Assembly (NCBI GenBank): GCA_963781495.1
Contig: CAWAFX010000003.1
Span: forward strand, 1-64,000
From: Mayfieldus sp963781495
GTDB taxonomy: Bacteria; Actinomycetota; Thermoleophilia; Solirubrobacterales; 70-9
Direction of reading: 5' to 3'
DNA: 64,000 nucleotides
Shown: one piece after another, positions 7,633-16,512 of the stretch
How positions within the stretch are numbered: the stretch's first letter is position 1
How the letters are laid out: each line of letters opens with the position of its first letter
Position numbers and translations under genes: made by a program
The notes under the pieces: generated by a model
Seen by the model: only the letters and a program-made list of their open reading frames with translations
What the model was told of the DNA's origin: nothing
The model's database searches: none

Positions 7633-9073
7633 ATGCGCGGACCGATGTCGCACCTCTACTGGGGAGACGATTCGCGGCGCGGACCCGTAGCTGACCAGCC
7701 GTTTAGTGGGGCCGCCGGAGGCGCGGCCTGCGGCGACCTGGCGCGGATCTCGCTCGGGATCCGCGACGGACGCATCAGCGGTCCCGGGTTCGATTCCGAG
7801 GGCTGCGCCGCGACCGCCGCCGCCTGTGCGGCGGCCACCGACCTTGCCGACGGCGAGACGGTGCTCGACGCGGCGAGGATCGGCGCCGGCGATCTCGACG
7901 CCGCCCTCGGCGGCCTCAGCCCGGCGATGCGCCACGCCGCCGGCCTCGCCGCCGACGCCCTGCACCGGGCGCTCGCGGCTGCCGCCACCGCGGGCGTCCC
8001 GCTCGCCGATCCGGCCCCCGGGCGGGTGCTGGTCGCGCTCAGCGGCGGGGTCGACAGCGCCACCGCGGCGCTGCTGGAGCGCGAGGCGGGCCGCGAGGTC
8101 GTTGCGGTGACGCTGAAGCTCTGGGCCGACCGCGAGACCGACGGGGAGCGCAGCTGCTGCTCGCCGGAGGCGGTGGTCGCGGCGCGCGACCTGGCCCACT
8201 CGCTCGGACTGCCGCACTTCACCCTCGATCTCGAGCAGCAGTTCCGCCGCCGGGTTGTCGACCGCTTCGTCTCCGGCTACGCGGCCGGGCAGACCCCGAA
8301 CCCCTGCGTGCTCTGCAACGGGGAGCTGCGGATCGAGGCGATGATCGAGCTCGCCTCACGCCTTGGGAGCGAGCGAGCTGGTCAGCGGCCACTACGCCCG
8401 CATCGCCGACGACGGCGAGGGCCCGCTGCTGGCGGCCGCCGCCGACCCGGCCAAGGATCAGAGCTACATGCTGGCGAAGCTGCCGCCGCGCTTGCTGGGC
8501 CGGCTGCGATTCCCGCTCGCCGAGCTGCGCAAGCCGCAGGTGCGGGAGGTCGCCGCCCGGCACGGCCTCGCGGTGGCGCGGCGCCCGGAGAGCCAGGACC
8601 TCTGCTTTCTCGCCGGCCAGGGCAAGCGCGGATTCCTTCGACGCCACGGTGGTCTCGGCGACCGCGAGGGCGAGGTGATCGATGCCGGCGGTCGGCGGCT
8701 GGGCCGCCACCGCGGCCAGCACCACTTCACGGTGGGTCAGCGGCGCGGGATCGGCGTCCCCGCGGGCCACCCGCTCTATGTGCTCGCAACCGACGCCGAG
8801 CGCAACACGGTCACAGTCGGCACCCGCGAGGAGCTGGGGACGAGCCGGGTCGCGGTCCGTGGCGTCGTCCTGCACCGCCCCGGCGGCCGGGTGGACCGCG
8901 TGCGCCTGCGCTACCGCTCGAAGCCGGTGCGCTGCGCGGCTCCGCTGGCCGGTCCCGGAAGCCACGATGGCCTCGAGCTGGAGCTCGCCGAGCCGGTCGC
9001 CGGGGTCGCTCCCGGCCAGCTGGCGGCCCTGATGTGCGGCGAGACGATCGTCGGCCACGGGACGATTGTTTGA
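7633..9073 (+). CDS. mnmA: tRNA 2-thiouridylase MnmA with N-terminal NifU/IscU-like domain; frameshifted
   Basis: Residues 1-118 are an IscU/NifU-N-like scaffold (GGAACGD with C33, EGCAATAA with C58), but the third cluster ligand, normally Cys after the conserved His, is Ala102. Residues about 130-480 are MnmA: P-loop SGGVDS (137-142), TPNPCVLCN (C225, C228) and CFLAGQ (C324). A CxxC plus distal Cys set fits the Fe-S type of MnmA that thiolates U34 of Glu, Gln and Lys tRNAs. One extra base within 8365-8368 (GGGA) breaks the frame. Without it the gene is 480 codons and reads smoothly through LGASELVSGHYAR. Start chosen by the leaderless -10 box. Confidence 0.85.
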
Positions 9074-9111
9074 TGGGCCGCGAAACGAAGTGGAGCGGCT
9101 GATGCATGTCA

Positions 9112-9135
9112 GGCGGCCGTAGGCCGCCGCAATTT
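9112..9135 (+). terminator. probable terminator of mnmA
   Basis: Stem GGCGGCC-GTA-GGCCGCC at 9112-9128 followed by GCAATTTATT. The U-tract is imperfect. It lies between mnmA and the convergent peroxiredoxin gene. Confidence 0.55.
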
Positions 9136-9685
9136 ATTCGAGCAGTTCGAGCACCCTGGCGGCGTCGCTTCCAGGCGGGAAGACCGGATAGATCACTTCG
9201 TCGATCGTGCCGCCGCGGGCGATCAGCGAGAGCCGCTTGTAGAGCCTCATCGCGCCGGCCTCGAAGGTCGGCAGGCCCGGATCCTCGGCCAGCGAGAGGC
9301 CGGAGTCGTTGAGCAGCGGATAGGGGATCCGCTCGCGGCGGGCGAATTCGCGCTGCTCGTCGAGCGGCTGCGAGCTCAGCCCGTGCACCGTGGCGCCGAG
9401 CGACCGCAGCTCGCCGTGGAGGTCGCGGAATGCGCAGTTTTGCGGCGTGCAGCCCCGCGCCCCGGGGATCTCGTCCCAGCCCTCGGGCAGCGCTTGCCCG
9501 GGGACACCGGTGCGGGGGTAGACGTAGAGCACCAGGGTCTCAGCGGCGGCCGCGGCGAGGTCGACCGCGCCGCCGGAGCTGGCTTCGAGGCGCATCGGTG
9601 GCAGCCTTGCGCCGCGCAGGTGATCGGCGCCGCCGTCGTCGGTGGGCACGGGAAGGCCGGGCGGCAGGTCGCGGAAGCTCTCCAT
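9134..9685 (-). CDS. peroxiredoxin (AhpC/TSA, Bcp-like)
   Basis: 183 residues from the ATG at 9685. The thioredoxin-fold core LVLYVYPRTG leads to GARGCTPQNCAFRD, where the first Cys is the likely peroxidatic residue and the second, four residues on, a candidate resolving residue (the usual Bcp pattern is GCTxExxxF). It then has GLSSQPLDEQREFARRERI and a LPTFEAG segment. It should reduce peroxides with thioredoxin or a similar donor in the cytoplasm. A start 15 codons upstream would overlap alaS. It is transcribed divergently from alaS, with start codons only 20 bp apart. Confidence 0.8.
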   Translation of the reverse strand: MESFRDLPPGLPVPTDDGGADHLRGARLPPMRLEASSGGAVDLAAAAAETLVLYVYPRTGVPGQALPEGWDEIPGARGCTPQNCAFRDLHGELRSLGATVHGLSSQPLDEQREFARRERIPYPLLNDSGLSLAEDPGLPTFEAGAMRLYKRLSLIARGGTIDEVIYPVFPPGSDAARVLELLE

Positions 9686-9704
9686 CCCCGTAGATTCTGA
9701 CCCT

Positions 9705-12329
9705 GTGAAGGCAAACCAGATCCGCGACACGTTCCTGCGCTACTTCGAGCAGCGGGGGCACAAGATCGTGCCCTCGGCTTCGCTGATCCCGGCCGCCGAT
9801 GACACCTCGACGCTTCTGACCGTTGCCGGCATGCAGCCGTTCAAGCCCGCCTTCCTCGGCCTCGCCGCGCCGCCGGCCAAGCGGGTCGCCGACGTGCAGA
9901 AGTGCTTCCGCACCCCCGACATCGACGAGGTTGGCAACACCCGTCGCCACCTGACCTTCTTTCAGATGCTCGGCAACTGGAGCTTCGGCGACTACTTCAA
10001 GCAGGAGTCGGTGCAGATGGGGTGGGAGCTCTCGACCGAGGGCTACGGCTTCGAGCCGGAGCGGATCTGGGCGACCGTCTTCGGTGGCGACGAGGAGCTC
10101 GGCCTCGGCCCCGACACCGAGGCGATCGAGCTCTGGAAGTCGGTCGGGGTGCCGGAGGAGCGGATCGTCCAGCTGCCGCGGGCCGAGAACTTTTGGCAGG
10201 CGGCCCCGACCGGCCCCTGCGGCCCCTGCTCGGAGATGTACTACGACCGCGGCGAGCGCTTCGGCTCCGACGAGGAGCGGCCGGGCGACGACACCGACCG
10301 CTACCTCGAGTACTGGAACCACGTCTTCATGACCTACAACCTGGCCGAGGACGGGTCGCTGACCGAGCTGCCACAGCGAAACATCGACACCGGTATGGGG
10401 CTGGAGCGGATGGCAGTGATCCTGCAGGAGACCGACTCCGTCTTCGAGACCGACCTGCTCTGGCCGCTCGTTGAGCTCGCCGAGAAGCTCTCCGGCCGCC
10501 GCTACGACGAGGACGCAGCGACCACGCGGGCGATGCGGATCCTCGCCGACCACACGCGCGGGATGAGCTTCCTGCTCGCCGAGGGCGTCGTGCCCTCGAA
10601 CGAGGACCGCGGCTACGTCCTGCGCCGGGTGATGCGGCGGGCGATCCACCGCGGCCGCTCGCTCGGCCTCGAAGCGCCCTGGCTGGGGCGCTTCGCCGAG
10701 CGCACGATCGAGATGTTCGCCGAGGGATACCCGGAGCTGGCGGCGGAGCGGGAGACGATCCTGCGCTGGGCCGGCGACGAGGAGGAGAGCTTCGGCCGCA
10801 CCCTGGAGCGCGGTAGCGAGCTGCTGGAGCGGATCGTCGCCGAGGCCGAGAGCCAGGGAACCTCCTGGGTCGACGCCGCCGAGGCATTCAAGCTGCACGA
10901 CACCTACGGCTTTCCCTACGACCTGACCAAGGAGCTTCTGGCCGAGCGCGGGCTCTCGGTCGATGACCAGGGCTTCGAGGAGCTTATGGAGCAGCAGCGC
11001 ACCAGGGCGCGGATGGGGGTCGCCGACGCCCACGGGTCCGAGGACCGGCACGGAAAGGTGCTCTCGTTCGCCGCCGGGGCGCCGCCGACCCGCTTCGTCG
11101 GCTACGAACGCCTGCATGCTACGACCGGCGTCAGCGCCGCCGCCGCCGATGACGGGCGGGCGCTGGTCAAGCTCGAGGAGAGCCCCTTCTACGCCGAGGG
11201 CGGCGGCCAGGTCGCCGACGCCGGCCTGCTGCGCTGGGACGAGGGCGAGGCGGCGGTTGCCGACGTCTACCGGATCGGCGACGACCAGGCCCTGGAGATA
11301 AAAGGCGATGGCTCCTCGCCCGAGCCCGGGACCCGGGTCGAGGCGATGGTCGATCACGAGACCCGCCACGCGACGATGCGCAACCACACCGCGACCCACC
11401 TGCTGCACGCGGCGCTGCGCCGGCTGCTCGGAACCCACGTCCGCCAGGCCGGCTCGGCCGTGCGGCCGGACAAGCTTCGCTTCGACTTCACCCACGGCCA
11501 CGCGCTGAGCCCGCAGCAGCTGCGCGAGGTCGAGGACCTGGTCAACGAATGGATCAAGGCGAGCCGGCCGGTGCGCTGGATCAACATGGACCGGACCGAG
11601 GCCGAGCGGCTCGGGGCGATGGCGCTGTTCGGCGAGAAGTACGGCGATTGGGTGCGGGTGGTCGAGGTCGATGACGTCTCGCGCGAGCTCTGCGGCGGCA
11701 CCCACGTCGCCAACACCGCCGAGGTCGGGATCTTCACGATCACCGGCGAGGGATCCAGCGCCGCCAACGTGCGCCGGGTCGAGGCGCTGACCGGGCCGGC
11801 GGCGATCGACTGGTACCGCGAGCGGGCCGACGAGCTGCGCCGGACCGGTGAGGTGCTGGGCTCGCCGCAGGACCCGCTGGCCGCCGCGACGCGGGCGGTC
11901 GAGCGGCTCGAGCAGCTCGGCAAGGGGGCGCAGGAAGCCGAGCGGGGGCGCCTGGCCGACACCGCGACCGAGCTCGCCGAATCCAGTCAGGAAGTCGGCG
12001 GCGTGCGCCTGGTCGCCGGCGAGGTGCCGGTCGCCGATCAGAAGCAGCTCCTGGAGCTGGCCGACCGAGTGCGCCAATCGTTGGGTGATGCGGCGGTGGT
12101 CATCGGCGGCGCCGAGGACGGGCGGGTCGGACTGGTCGCCGTCTTCGCGCCCGCGGTCGTCGAGCGCGGGCTCTCTGCGGCCGAGGTCGTGCGCGAGGCC
12201 GCGGCGCTGGTAGGCGGTGGCGGCGGCGGCCGCGACGAGGTCGCCCAGGCCGGCGGCAAGGACCCGGAGCGGCTCGGCGAGGCCCTGGCCGCGGCCAAAC
12301 GGGCGATCGAGCAGAAGCTCTCCGGCTGA
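9705..12329 (+). CDS. alaS: alanyl-tRNA synthetase
   Basis: 874 residues with a GTG start at 9705. The N-terminal class II catalytic core has RDTFLRYFEQRGH, CFRTPDIDEVGNTRRHLTFF and NIDTGMGLERM. The editing domain has NHTATHLLHAAL (HxxxH) and the SRELCGGTHV metal site. A glycine-rich C-terminal DHHA1 domain ends the protein. It charges tRNA-Ala and clears mischarged Ser/Gly. An in-frame upstream ATG lies inside the divergent peroxiredoxin gene and is not used. A weak symmetric GATTCT element sits between the two starts. Confidence 0.96.
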   Translation: MKANQIRDTFLRYFEQRGHKIVPSASLIPAADDTSTLLTVAGMQPFKPAFLGLAAPPAKRVADVQKCFRTPDIDEVGNTRRHLTFFQMLGNWSFGDYFKQESVQMGWELSTEGYGFEPERIWATVFGGDEELGLGPDTEAIELWKSVGVPEERIVQLPRAENFWQAAPTGPCGPCSEMYYDRGERFGSDEERPGDDTDRYLEYWNHVFMTYNLAEDGSLTELPQRNIDTGMGLERMAVILQETDSVFETDLLWPLVELAEKLSGRRYDEDAATTRAMRILADHTRGMSFLLAEGVVPSNEDRGYVLRRVMRRAIHRGRSLGLEAPWLGRFAERTIEMFAEGYPELAAERETILRWAGDEEESFGRTLERGSELLERIVAEAESQGTSWVDAAEAFKLHDTYGFPYDLTKELLAERGLSVDDQGFEELMEQQRTRARMGVADAHGSEDRHGKVLSFAAGAPPTRFVGYERLHATTGVSAAAADDGRALVKLEESPFYAEGGGQVADAGLLRWDEGEAAVADVYRIGDDQALEIKGDGSSPEPGTRVEAMVDHETRHATMRNHTATHLLHAALRRLLGTHVRQAGSAVRPDKLRFDFTHGHALSPQQLREVEDLVNEWIKASRPVRWINMDRTEAERLGAMALFGEKYGDWVRVVEVDDVSRELCGGTHVANTAEVGIFTITGEGSSAANVRRVEALTGPAAIDWYRERADELRRTGEVLGSPQDPLAAATRAVERLEQLGKGAQEAERGRLADTATELAESSQEVGGVRLVAGEVPVADQKQLLELADRVRQSLGDAAVVIGGAEDGRVGLVAVFAPAVVERGLSAAEVVREAAALVGGGGGGRDEVAQAGGKDPERLGEALAAAKRAIEQKLSG

Positions 12330-12334
12330 TACGG

Positions 12335-12727
12335 ATGCGGATTCTCGCCCTCGACTACGGCAGTGCCCGCATCGGCTGCGCGATCTCCGATCCCTCCGAG
12401 ACGCTGGCCCGGCCCCTGGCGGTGTTGGAGCCGGCCGACCCGCGCGGGGTCGCCGAGCTCGTCGCCTCGCACGAGGTCGAGCGGGTGGTGGTCGGGATGC
12501 CGCTGCAGCTCAACGGCCGCGAGGGCGAGCAGGCGCAGGCGACCCGGCGCTTCAGCGAGCAGCTGCGCGAGCTCCTCGACGTCCCGGTGGAGGCCTACGA
12601 CGAGCGGCTGACGACGCGGATGGCGGAGTCGAGCCGCCGTGCAGGCGCCCAGGCTCCCGAGGACGCCCTGGCGGCGGCGCACCTGCTCGAGGGCTACCTG
12701 GCGAGCCGCAAGGGGGGAGAGGGATGA
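12335..12727 (+). CDS. ruvX: putative pre-16S rRNA nuclease / Holliday junction resolvase-like (YqgF/RuvX)
   Basis: 130 residues beginning MRILALDYGSARIGCAIS, the RNase H-like YqgF signature with the first catalytic Asp. VVVGMPLQLNGREGEQA and YDERLTTRMAE follow, with a further Asp near the C-terminus (EDALAAAHLLE). The E. coli homologue matures the 16S rRNA 5' end. It lies 5 bases after alaS and overlaps mltG by ATGA, the common alaS-ruvX-mltG order. Confidence 0.93.
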   Translation: MRILALDYGSARIGCAISDPSETLARPLAVLEPADPRGVAELVASHEVERVVVGMPLQLNGREGEQAQATRRFSEQLRELLDVPVEAYDERLTTRMAESSRRAGAQAPEDALAAAHLLEGYLASRKGGEG

Positions 12728-14130
12728 CCGAGGGCGACTGGGGTCCCGAGGACCCGCTGATCAACCACGACGATCCGGAGGCGAATGCCCGCGAGCAGCG
12801 CCGCCGTGAGCGGGAGGCGCGCCGCCGCGAGCGCGACGCCAAGCGTCCGCCGAGCCCCGAGACCCCCGGCGCGACCGCAGCCGGCGACCCCGGCGCCGAG
12901 ACCCCGCAGCAGCTGCCGCCGCCCGAGCAGCGGCTGCCGAGCACCCCGGCGCGGGAGCCGTTCGCGAACCGGGTCCGGGCGATGCGCGGACGACTTCCGA
13001 AGCTGCGGTCCGAGCGAGAGGGCCCCGCGCCGGCCCCGCGCCAGCCCCCCCAGGGCCCGCCGCGCGGCGCCGGTGCCGTGCAGGCCGTGGTCGCCAACTG
13101 GCGCCGGGTGCTGGTCGGCGCCGCGGTGCTGCTGATCCTCTGGTTCCTGGTCGCCCTCTTTCAGCCCTTCCACGGCTCAGGCAGCGGCAAGGTCGTCGTC
13201 TCGGTGCCCAAGGGCGCGAGCGTCAGCGAGGTCGGCGATCTGCTCGATAACACCGGCGTCGTCTCCAGCAGCACCCTGTTCCAGCTCCGCGTCACCCTCG
13301 CCGGCAAGCGCTCGGACCTGCTGCCCGGGACCTACACCCTGCGCAAGGGCGAAAGCTACGGCGACGCGATCAACGACCTGACGACGCCGCCGCGGAAGCG
13401 GGGCATCGTCACGGTGACGATCCCCGAGGGGCTGAGCCGGGCGCAGGTCGCCCCGCTCGCCAAGCAGGCAGGGCTGACCGGCAGCTACATGAAGTCGACC
13501 GTGCACTCCAAGTTCCTCAACCCGTCGCACTATGGCGCCCAGGGGCGGGCTCGCAACCTCGAGGGCTTCCTCTTCCCGGACACCTTCCAGGTCAAGTCGG
13601 GCACCCCGGTGGGCAACCTCGTCCAGGAGCAGCTGCAGGACTTCCAGCGCCGGATCAAGGGCGTGAACCTCAAATACGCGCGCTCGAAGAACCTGACGAC
13701 CTACGACGTGCTGATCATCGCCTCGATGATCGAGCGCGAGGCGCAACTGGATCGCGAGCGCCCGCTGGTCGCCGCGGTGATCTACAACCGCCTGCACCGC
13801 GGGATGCCGCTCGGGATCGACGCGACGACCCGCTTCGCGGTCGGCAACTACACCCAGCCGTTGACCGAGTCCCAGCTCTCGAGCCCCTCGCCCTACAACA
13901 CCCGCCTGCATGCGGGCCTGCCGCCGGGCCCGATCGGCAATCCCGGCCTGGCCTCGATCAAGGCCGCCGCGCAGCCGGCCAAGGTCAACTACATCTACTA
14001 CGTCGTCAAGCCGGGAACCTGCGGCGAGCACAGCTTCTCCTCCACCGCCGCCCAGTTCGACCGCGACCAGGCGGCCTACCAGCACGCCCTGCAGGCCAAG
14101 GGCGCCTCGCCGACCAACTGCCCGGACTGA
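12724..14130 (+). CDS. mltG: endolytic transglycosylase MltG (YceG)
   Basis: 468 residues. A long charged, Pro-rich cytoplasmic N-terminus (about 1-118) is followed by one membrane helix (about 120-141, VLVGAAVLLILWFLVALF). The extracytoplasmic part has a LysM-like region and the catalytic domain with SMIEREAQLDRERPLVAAV (catalytic Glu), YNRLHRGMPLGIDATTR and YNTRLHAGLPPGPIGNPG. It cuts nascent glycan strands and sets their length, working with penicillin-binding proteins. Start ATG overlaps the ruvX stop; its stop overlaps aroE (TGATG). Confidence 0.93.
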   Translation: MTEGDWGPEDPLINHDDPEANAREQRRREREARRRERDAKRPPSPETPGATAAGDPGAETPQQLPPPEQRLPSTPAREPFANRVRAMRGRLPKLRSEREGPAPAPRQPPQGPPRGAGAVQAVVANWRRVLVGAAVLLILWFLVALFQPFHGSGSGKVVVSVPKGASVSEVGDLLDNTGVVSSSTLFQLRVTLAGKRSDLLPGTYTLRKGESYGDAINDLTTPPRKRGIVTVTIPEGLSRAQVAPLAKQAGLTGSYMKSTVHSKFLNPSHYGAQGRARNLEGFLFPDTFQVKSGTPVGNLVQEQLQDFQRRIKGVNLKYARSKNLTTYDVLIIASMIEREAQLDRERPLVAAVIYNRLHRGMPLGIDATTRFAVGNYTQPLTESQLSSPSPYNTRLHAGLPPGPIGNPGLASIKAAAQPAKVNYIYYVVKPGTCGEHSFSSTAAQFDRDQAAYQHALQAKGASPTNCPD

Positions 14131-14924
14131 TGCCGCGGCTGGCCGTGCTGGGGATGCCGATCGGCCACTCGCGCTCGCCGGCGATCCACAACGCGGCTTT
14201 CGCGGCGCTGGGGATGGCGGACGAGTGGTCCTACGAGGCGATCGAGGTCGCGCCCGACCAGCTGCAGGAGCGGGTGCGCTCGATGCCGGATGAGGGCTTT
14301 GCCGGGGCCAACGTGACCGTCCCCCACAAGGGCGCGGCGCTGCTGCTCTCCGACCGGCGCTCGGAGGTGGCGCGCGAGATCGGCGCCGCGAACACGCTCA
14401 GCTTCCGCGACGGCGAGATCTGGGCCGACAACACCGACGCGATCGGGCTGATGCAGGCGCTTCCCGGCTCGGCCGCCGGCCGGCGTGCCCTGGTGCTCGG
14501 CGCCGGCGGGGCCGCGCGGGCCGTGGTCTGGGCCCTGACCCGCGAGGGAAGCGAGGTCTCGGTCTGGAACCGCACCCCGGAGCGGGCGGCTCAGCTCTGC
14601 GCCGAGCTCGGCGGGGTCGTCGAGACCGAGCCCGAGGCAGGCGCCTACGACCTGGTCGTCAACTCGACCAGCGTCGGCCTGCGCGGCGAAGATCCCTTCC
14701 GGGACCTGCCGTTGACCCGGCGCTGGTTCGGCCACGCCCAGACCGTCGTCGACCTCGTCTACGGGCAGGGCGAGAGCAGGCTGCTGCAGGTTGCGGGGGA
14801 GGCCGGTGCCGACGTCGTCGACGGGCTCGAGGTGCTGGTCCGCCAGGGAGCGGCCTCGTTTCGGATCTGGACCGGAGTCGAGCCGCCGCTGGAGGCGATG
14901 CGCGAGGCGGCCCGGGATTCGTGA
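14130..14924 (+). CDS. aroE: shikimate dehydrogenase
   Basis: 264 residues. GMPIGHSRSPAIHNAAF is the shikimate-binding N-terminus, NVTVPHKGAAL carries the catalytic Lys, and the Rossmann-fold NADP site is VLGAGGAARAVVWAL near residue 117. It ends with GLEVLVRQGAASFRIWTG. It reduces 3-dehydroshikimate to shikimate. Together with aroC, aroKB and aroQ just downstream it supplies most of the shikimate pathway. Confidence 0.95.
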   Translation: MPRLAVLGMPIGHSRSPAIHNAAFAALGMADEWSYEAIEVAPDQLQERVRSMPDEGFAGANVTVPHKGAALLLSDRRSEVAREIGAANTLSFRDGEIWADNTDAIGLMQALPGSAAGRRALVLGAGGAARAVVWALTREGSEVSVWNRTPERAAQLCAELGGVVETEPEAGAYDLVVNSTSVGLRGEDPFRDLPLTRRWFGHAQTVVDLVYGQGESRLLQVAGEAGADVVDGLEVLVRQGAASFRIWTGVEPPLEAMREAARDS

Positions 14925-14943
14925 CTTGGTAGCGTCCGAAGCG

Positions 14944-15975
14944 ATGTCTCGTCTTCGTCTTCTCGACTCGACATTCCCCGCTCGGGCGGGTGGACCCAAC
15001 GGCGACTCCGACGCCGCCCGGCGGCCACTTCCCGACGCCGAGGCCTTCGACGCCTACTCGCGCACCGTCACCGCGGTCGCCGAGCGGCTCGGCCCGTCGG
15101 TCGCCCATCTGACCGTCTCCCGCCGCAGCCGCCGTGGCCGCCGCAGCGAGGGCGCCGGCAGCGGCGTCGCGATCACCGCCGACGGCTTCATGCTCAGCGC
15201 CGCCCACGTGATCGCCGGCAGCGACGGAAGCGGCCGCGCCGCCTTCACCGATGGGCGAGAGTTCAGCTTCGAGCTGGTCGGCTCGGACCCGCTATCCGAT
15301 CTCGCGGTGCTCCGAACCGAGGCCGGCGACCTGACCCCGGCCGAGCTCGGCGACGCCGAGAACCTCCGGGTCGGCCAGCTGGTGGTCGCGATCGGCAGCC
15401 CGAACGGCTTCAGCGGCTCGGTGACCGCGGGCGTCGTCTCGGCGCTGGGGCGCTCGCTGCCTACCCGCACCCGCTCGGCGACGCGGCTGATCGAGAACGT
15501 GATCCAGACCGACGCGGCGCTCAACCCGGGCAACTCCGGAGGTGCGCTGGGCGACGGGCTGGGGCGGGTGGTCGGCATCAATACCGCCGTCGCGGGAATC
15601 GGGCTCGGCCTCGCGGTGCCGATCAACGACGCCACCCGCCGCATCGTCGCGGCGCTGATGGGCGAGGGCAGGGTGCGCCGTGCCTACATCGGCATCGTCG
15701 GCGGCTCGCGGCCGCTGCCGCCGCGGCTGGCGAACATGCTCGGCCGCCGCGAGGGGGTCGAAGTGGTCGAGGTCGTCGACGGCAGCCCCGCCGCCCGGGC
15801 CGGGATGCGGCCCGAGGACCTGATCGTCGAGGTCGACGGCGTCGCGCTCAGTGACGTTGGCGACCTGCAGCGGCTGATGGTCGCCGAGCGGATCGACCGT
15901 GACCTGCCGACCCGCGTCTACCGCGACGGGCGCAGGATCGAGTTGACGCTCGTCCCCGAGGAGTTGCAGGCGTAG
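14944..15975 (+). CDS. HtrA/DegP-like serine protease with PDZ domain
   Basis: 343 residues. The trypsin-like triad is visible: His in SAAHVIAG, Asp in SDLAVLR, Ser in NPGNSGGAL. A C-terminal PDZ domain follows (GVEVVEVVDGSPAARAGM). No signal peptide or membrane helix precedes the protease domain; the N-terminus is polar and Arg/Ala-rich. Unlike most actinobacterial HtrA proteins it therefore looks cytoplasmic, unless the true start lies elsewhere. ATG chosen with TAGCGT 8 bases upstream. Its last 128 bases overlap the minus-strand gene that begins at 16429. Confidence 0.85.
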   Translation: MSRLRLLDSTFPARAGGPNGDSDAARRPLPDAEAFDAYSRTVTAVAERLGPSVAHLTVSRRSRRGRRSEGAGSGVAITADGFMLSAAHVIAGSDGSGRAAFTDGREFSFELVGSDPLSDLAVLRTEAGDLTPAELGDAENLRVGQLVVAIGSPNGFSGSVTAGVVSALGRSLPTRTRSATRLIENVIQTDAALNPGNSGGALGDGLGRVVGINTAVAGIGLGLAVPINDATRRIVAALMGEGRVRRAYIGIVGGSRPLPPRLANMLGRREGVEVVEVVDGSPAARAGMRPEDLIVEVDGVALSDVGDLQRLMVAERIDRDLPTRVYRDGRRIELTLVPEELQA

Positions 15976-16429
15976 AGACGCCGCAGCGCCCGGTCCCGGG
16001 CTTGCCGACGAGCAGCCGCCCGGCGAGCCGGCCCGTCTGAACGGCACGGACGTCGTAAGTCCCGATGCCGGTCGTCAGGAGGTCGAACGGTGCCGGGGCG
16101 ACCGGGGTCACCGCGGCGGTGCGGCCGAGGGCCGGGATCTCGATGTCGTCGCCGTACGGCGCCGCGACCGAGAGGCGCAGCTCGTCGCCGCGCTCGACCC
16201 GCACCGTCTTCGGCGGCCGCTGCGAGATCCGCATCCGCGCCACCAGCAGCTGGCCCAGCTTGCCGGGGCCGGGCACCCGGGGGGCGCTGGCCTTTTGAAC
16301 GCTGCGCCCGGCTCGCGGCGCCGGCGGTGGCGCCGGGGAGTCATTCCCGGGAGGCGGCAGCAGCGCGGCGATCAGGGTCGAGATCGCCAGCAGCACGAGC
16401 ATCACGATCACCAGTCGGCGGGCGGCCAT
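15848..16429 (-). CDS. membrane-anchored protein of unknown function
   Basis: 194 codons from the ATG at 16429. One N-terminal membrane helix (residues 3-22, RRLVIVMLVLLAISTLIAAL) is followed by a Pro-rich linker and a beta-rich domain (VERGDELRLSVAAPYGDDIEI) with a faint resemblance to cupredoxin-like folds. The start is supported by a perfect leaderless -10 box, TACCCT (16441-16436) plus 6 bases. The C-terminal part, after LLVGKPG, is Arg/Ser-rich and antisense to htrA, so the true end may be earlier if the sequence has an error. Function unknown. Confidence 0.5.
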   Translation of the reverse strand: MAARRLVIVMLVLLAISTLIAALLPPPGNDSPAPPPAPRAGRSVQKASAPRVPGPGKLGQLLVARMRISQRPPKTVRVERGDELRLSVAAPYGDDIEIPALGRTAAVTPVAPAPFDLLTTGIGTYDVRAVQTGRLAGRLLVGKPGTGRCGVSTPATPRGRASTRSCARRGRRGSAGHGRSARRPSAAAGRQRH

Positions 16430-16435
16430 CCAGAC

Positions 16436-16441
16436 AGGGTA
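16436..16441 (-). promoter_or_regulatory. -10 box TACCCT of a leaderless promoter
   Basis: On the minus strand TACCCT is followed by 6 bases and then the ATG at 16429. Confidence 0.6.
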
Positions 16442-16512
16442 GGTCCGGAGCTGGCTGGTCCGAATGCCCCGCGGGGCGGCGGGCGGCGCCAGTAGCCTGA
16501 GACCCGTCAACG

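Noticed and set aside
8359..8372. Programmed +1 frameshift at CTT GGG A in mnmA
   Set aside because: There is no stop or rare codon in the A site, no upstream Shine-Dalgarno-like stimulator as in prfB, and no motif shared with the other frame breaks.
9540..12077. 845-codon open frame antisense to alaS (and similar at 3175-5067 and 34421-36313)
   Set aside because: High GC content leaves few stops on the opposite strand. The products are low in hydrophobic structure and match no family, while the sense frames are intact alaS, hisS and recN.
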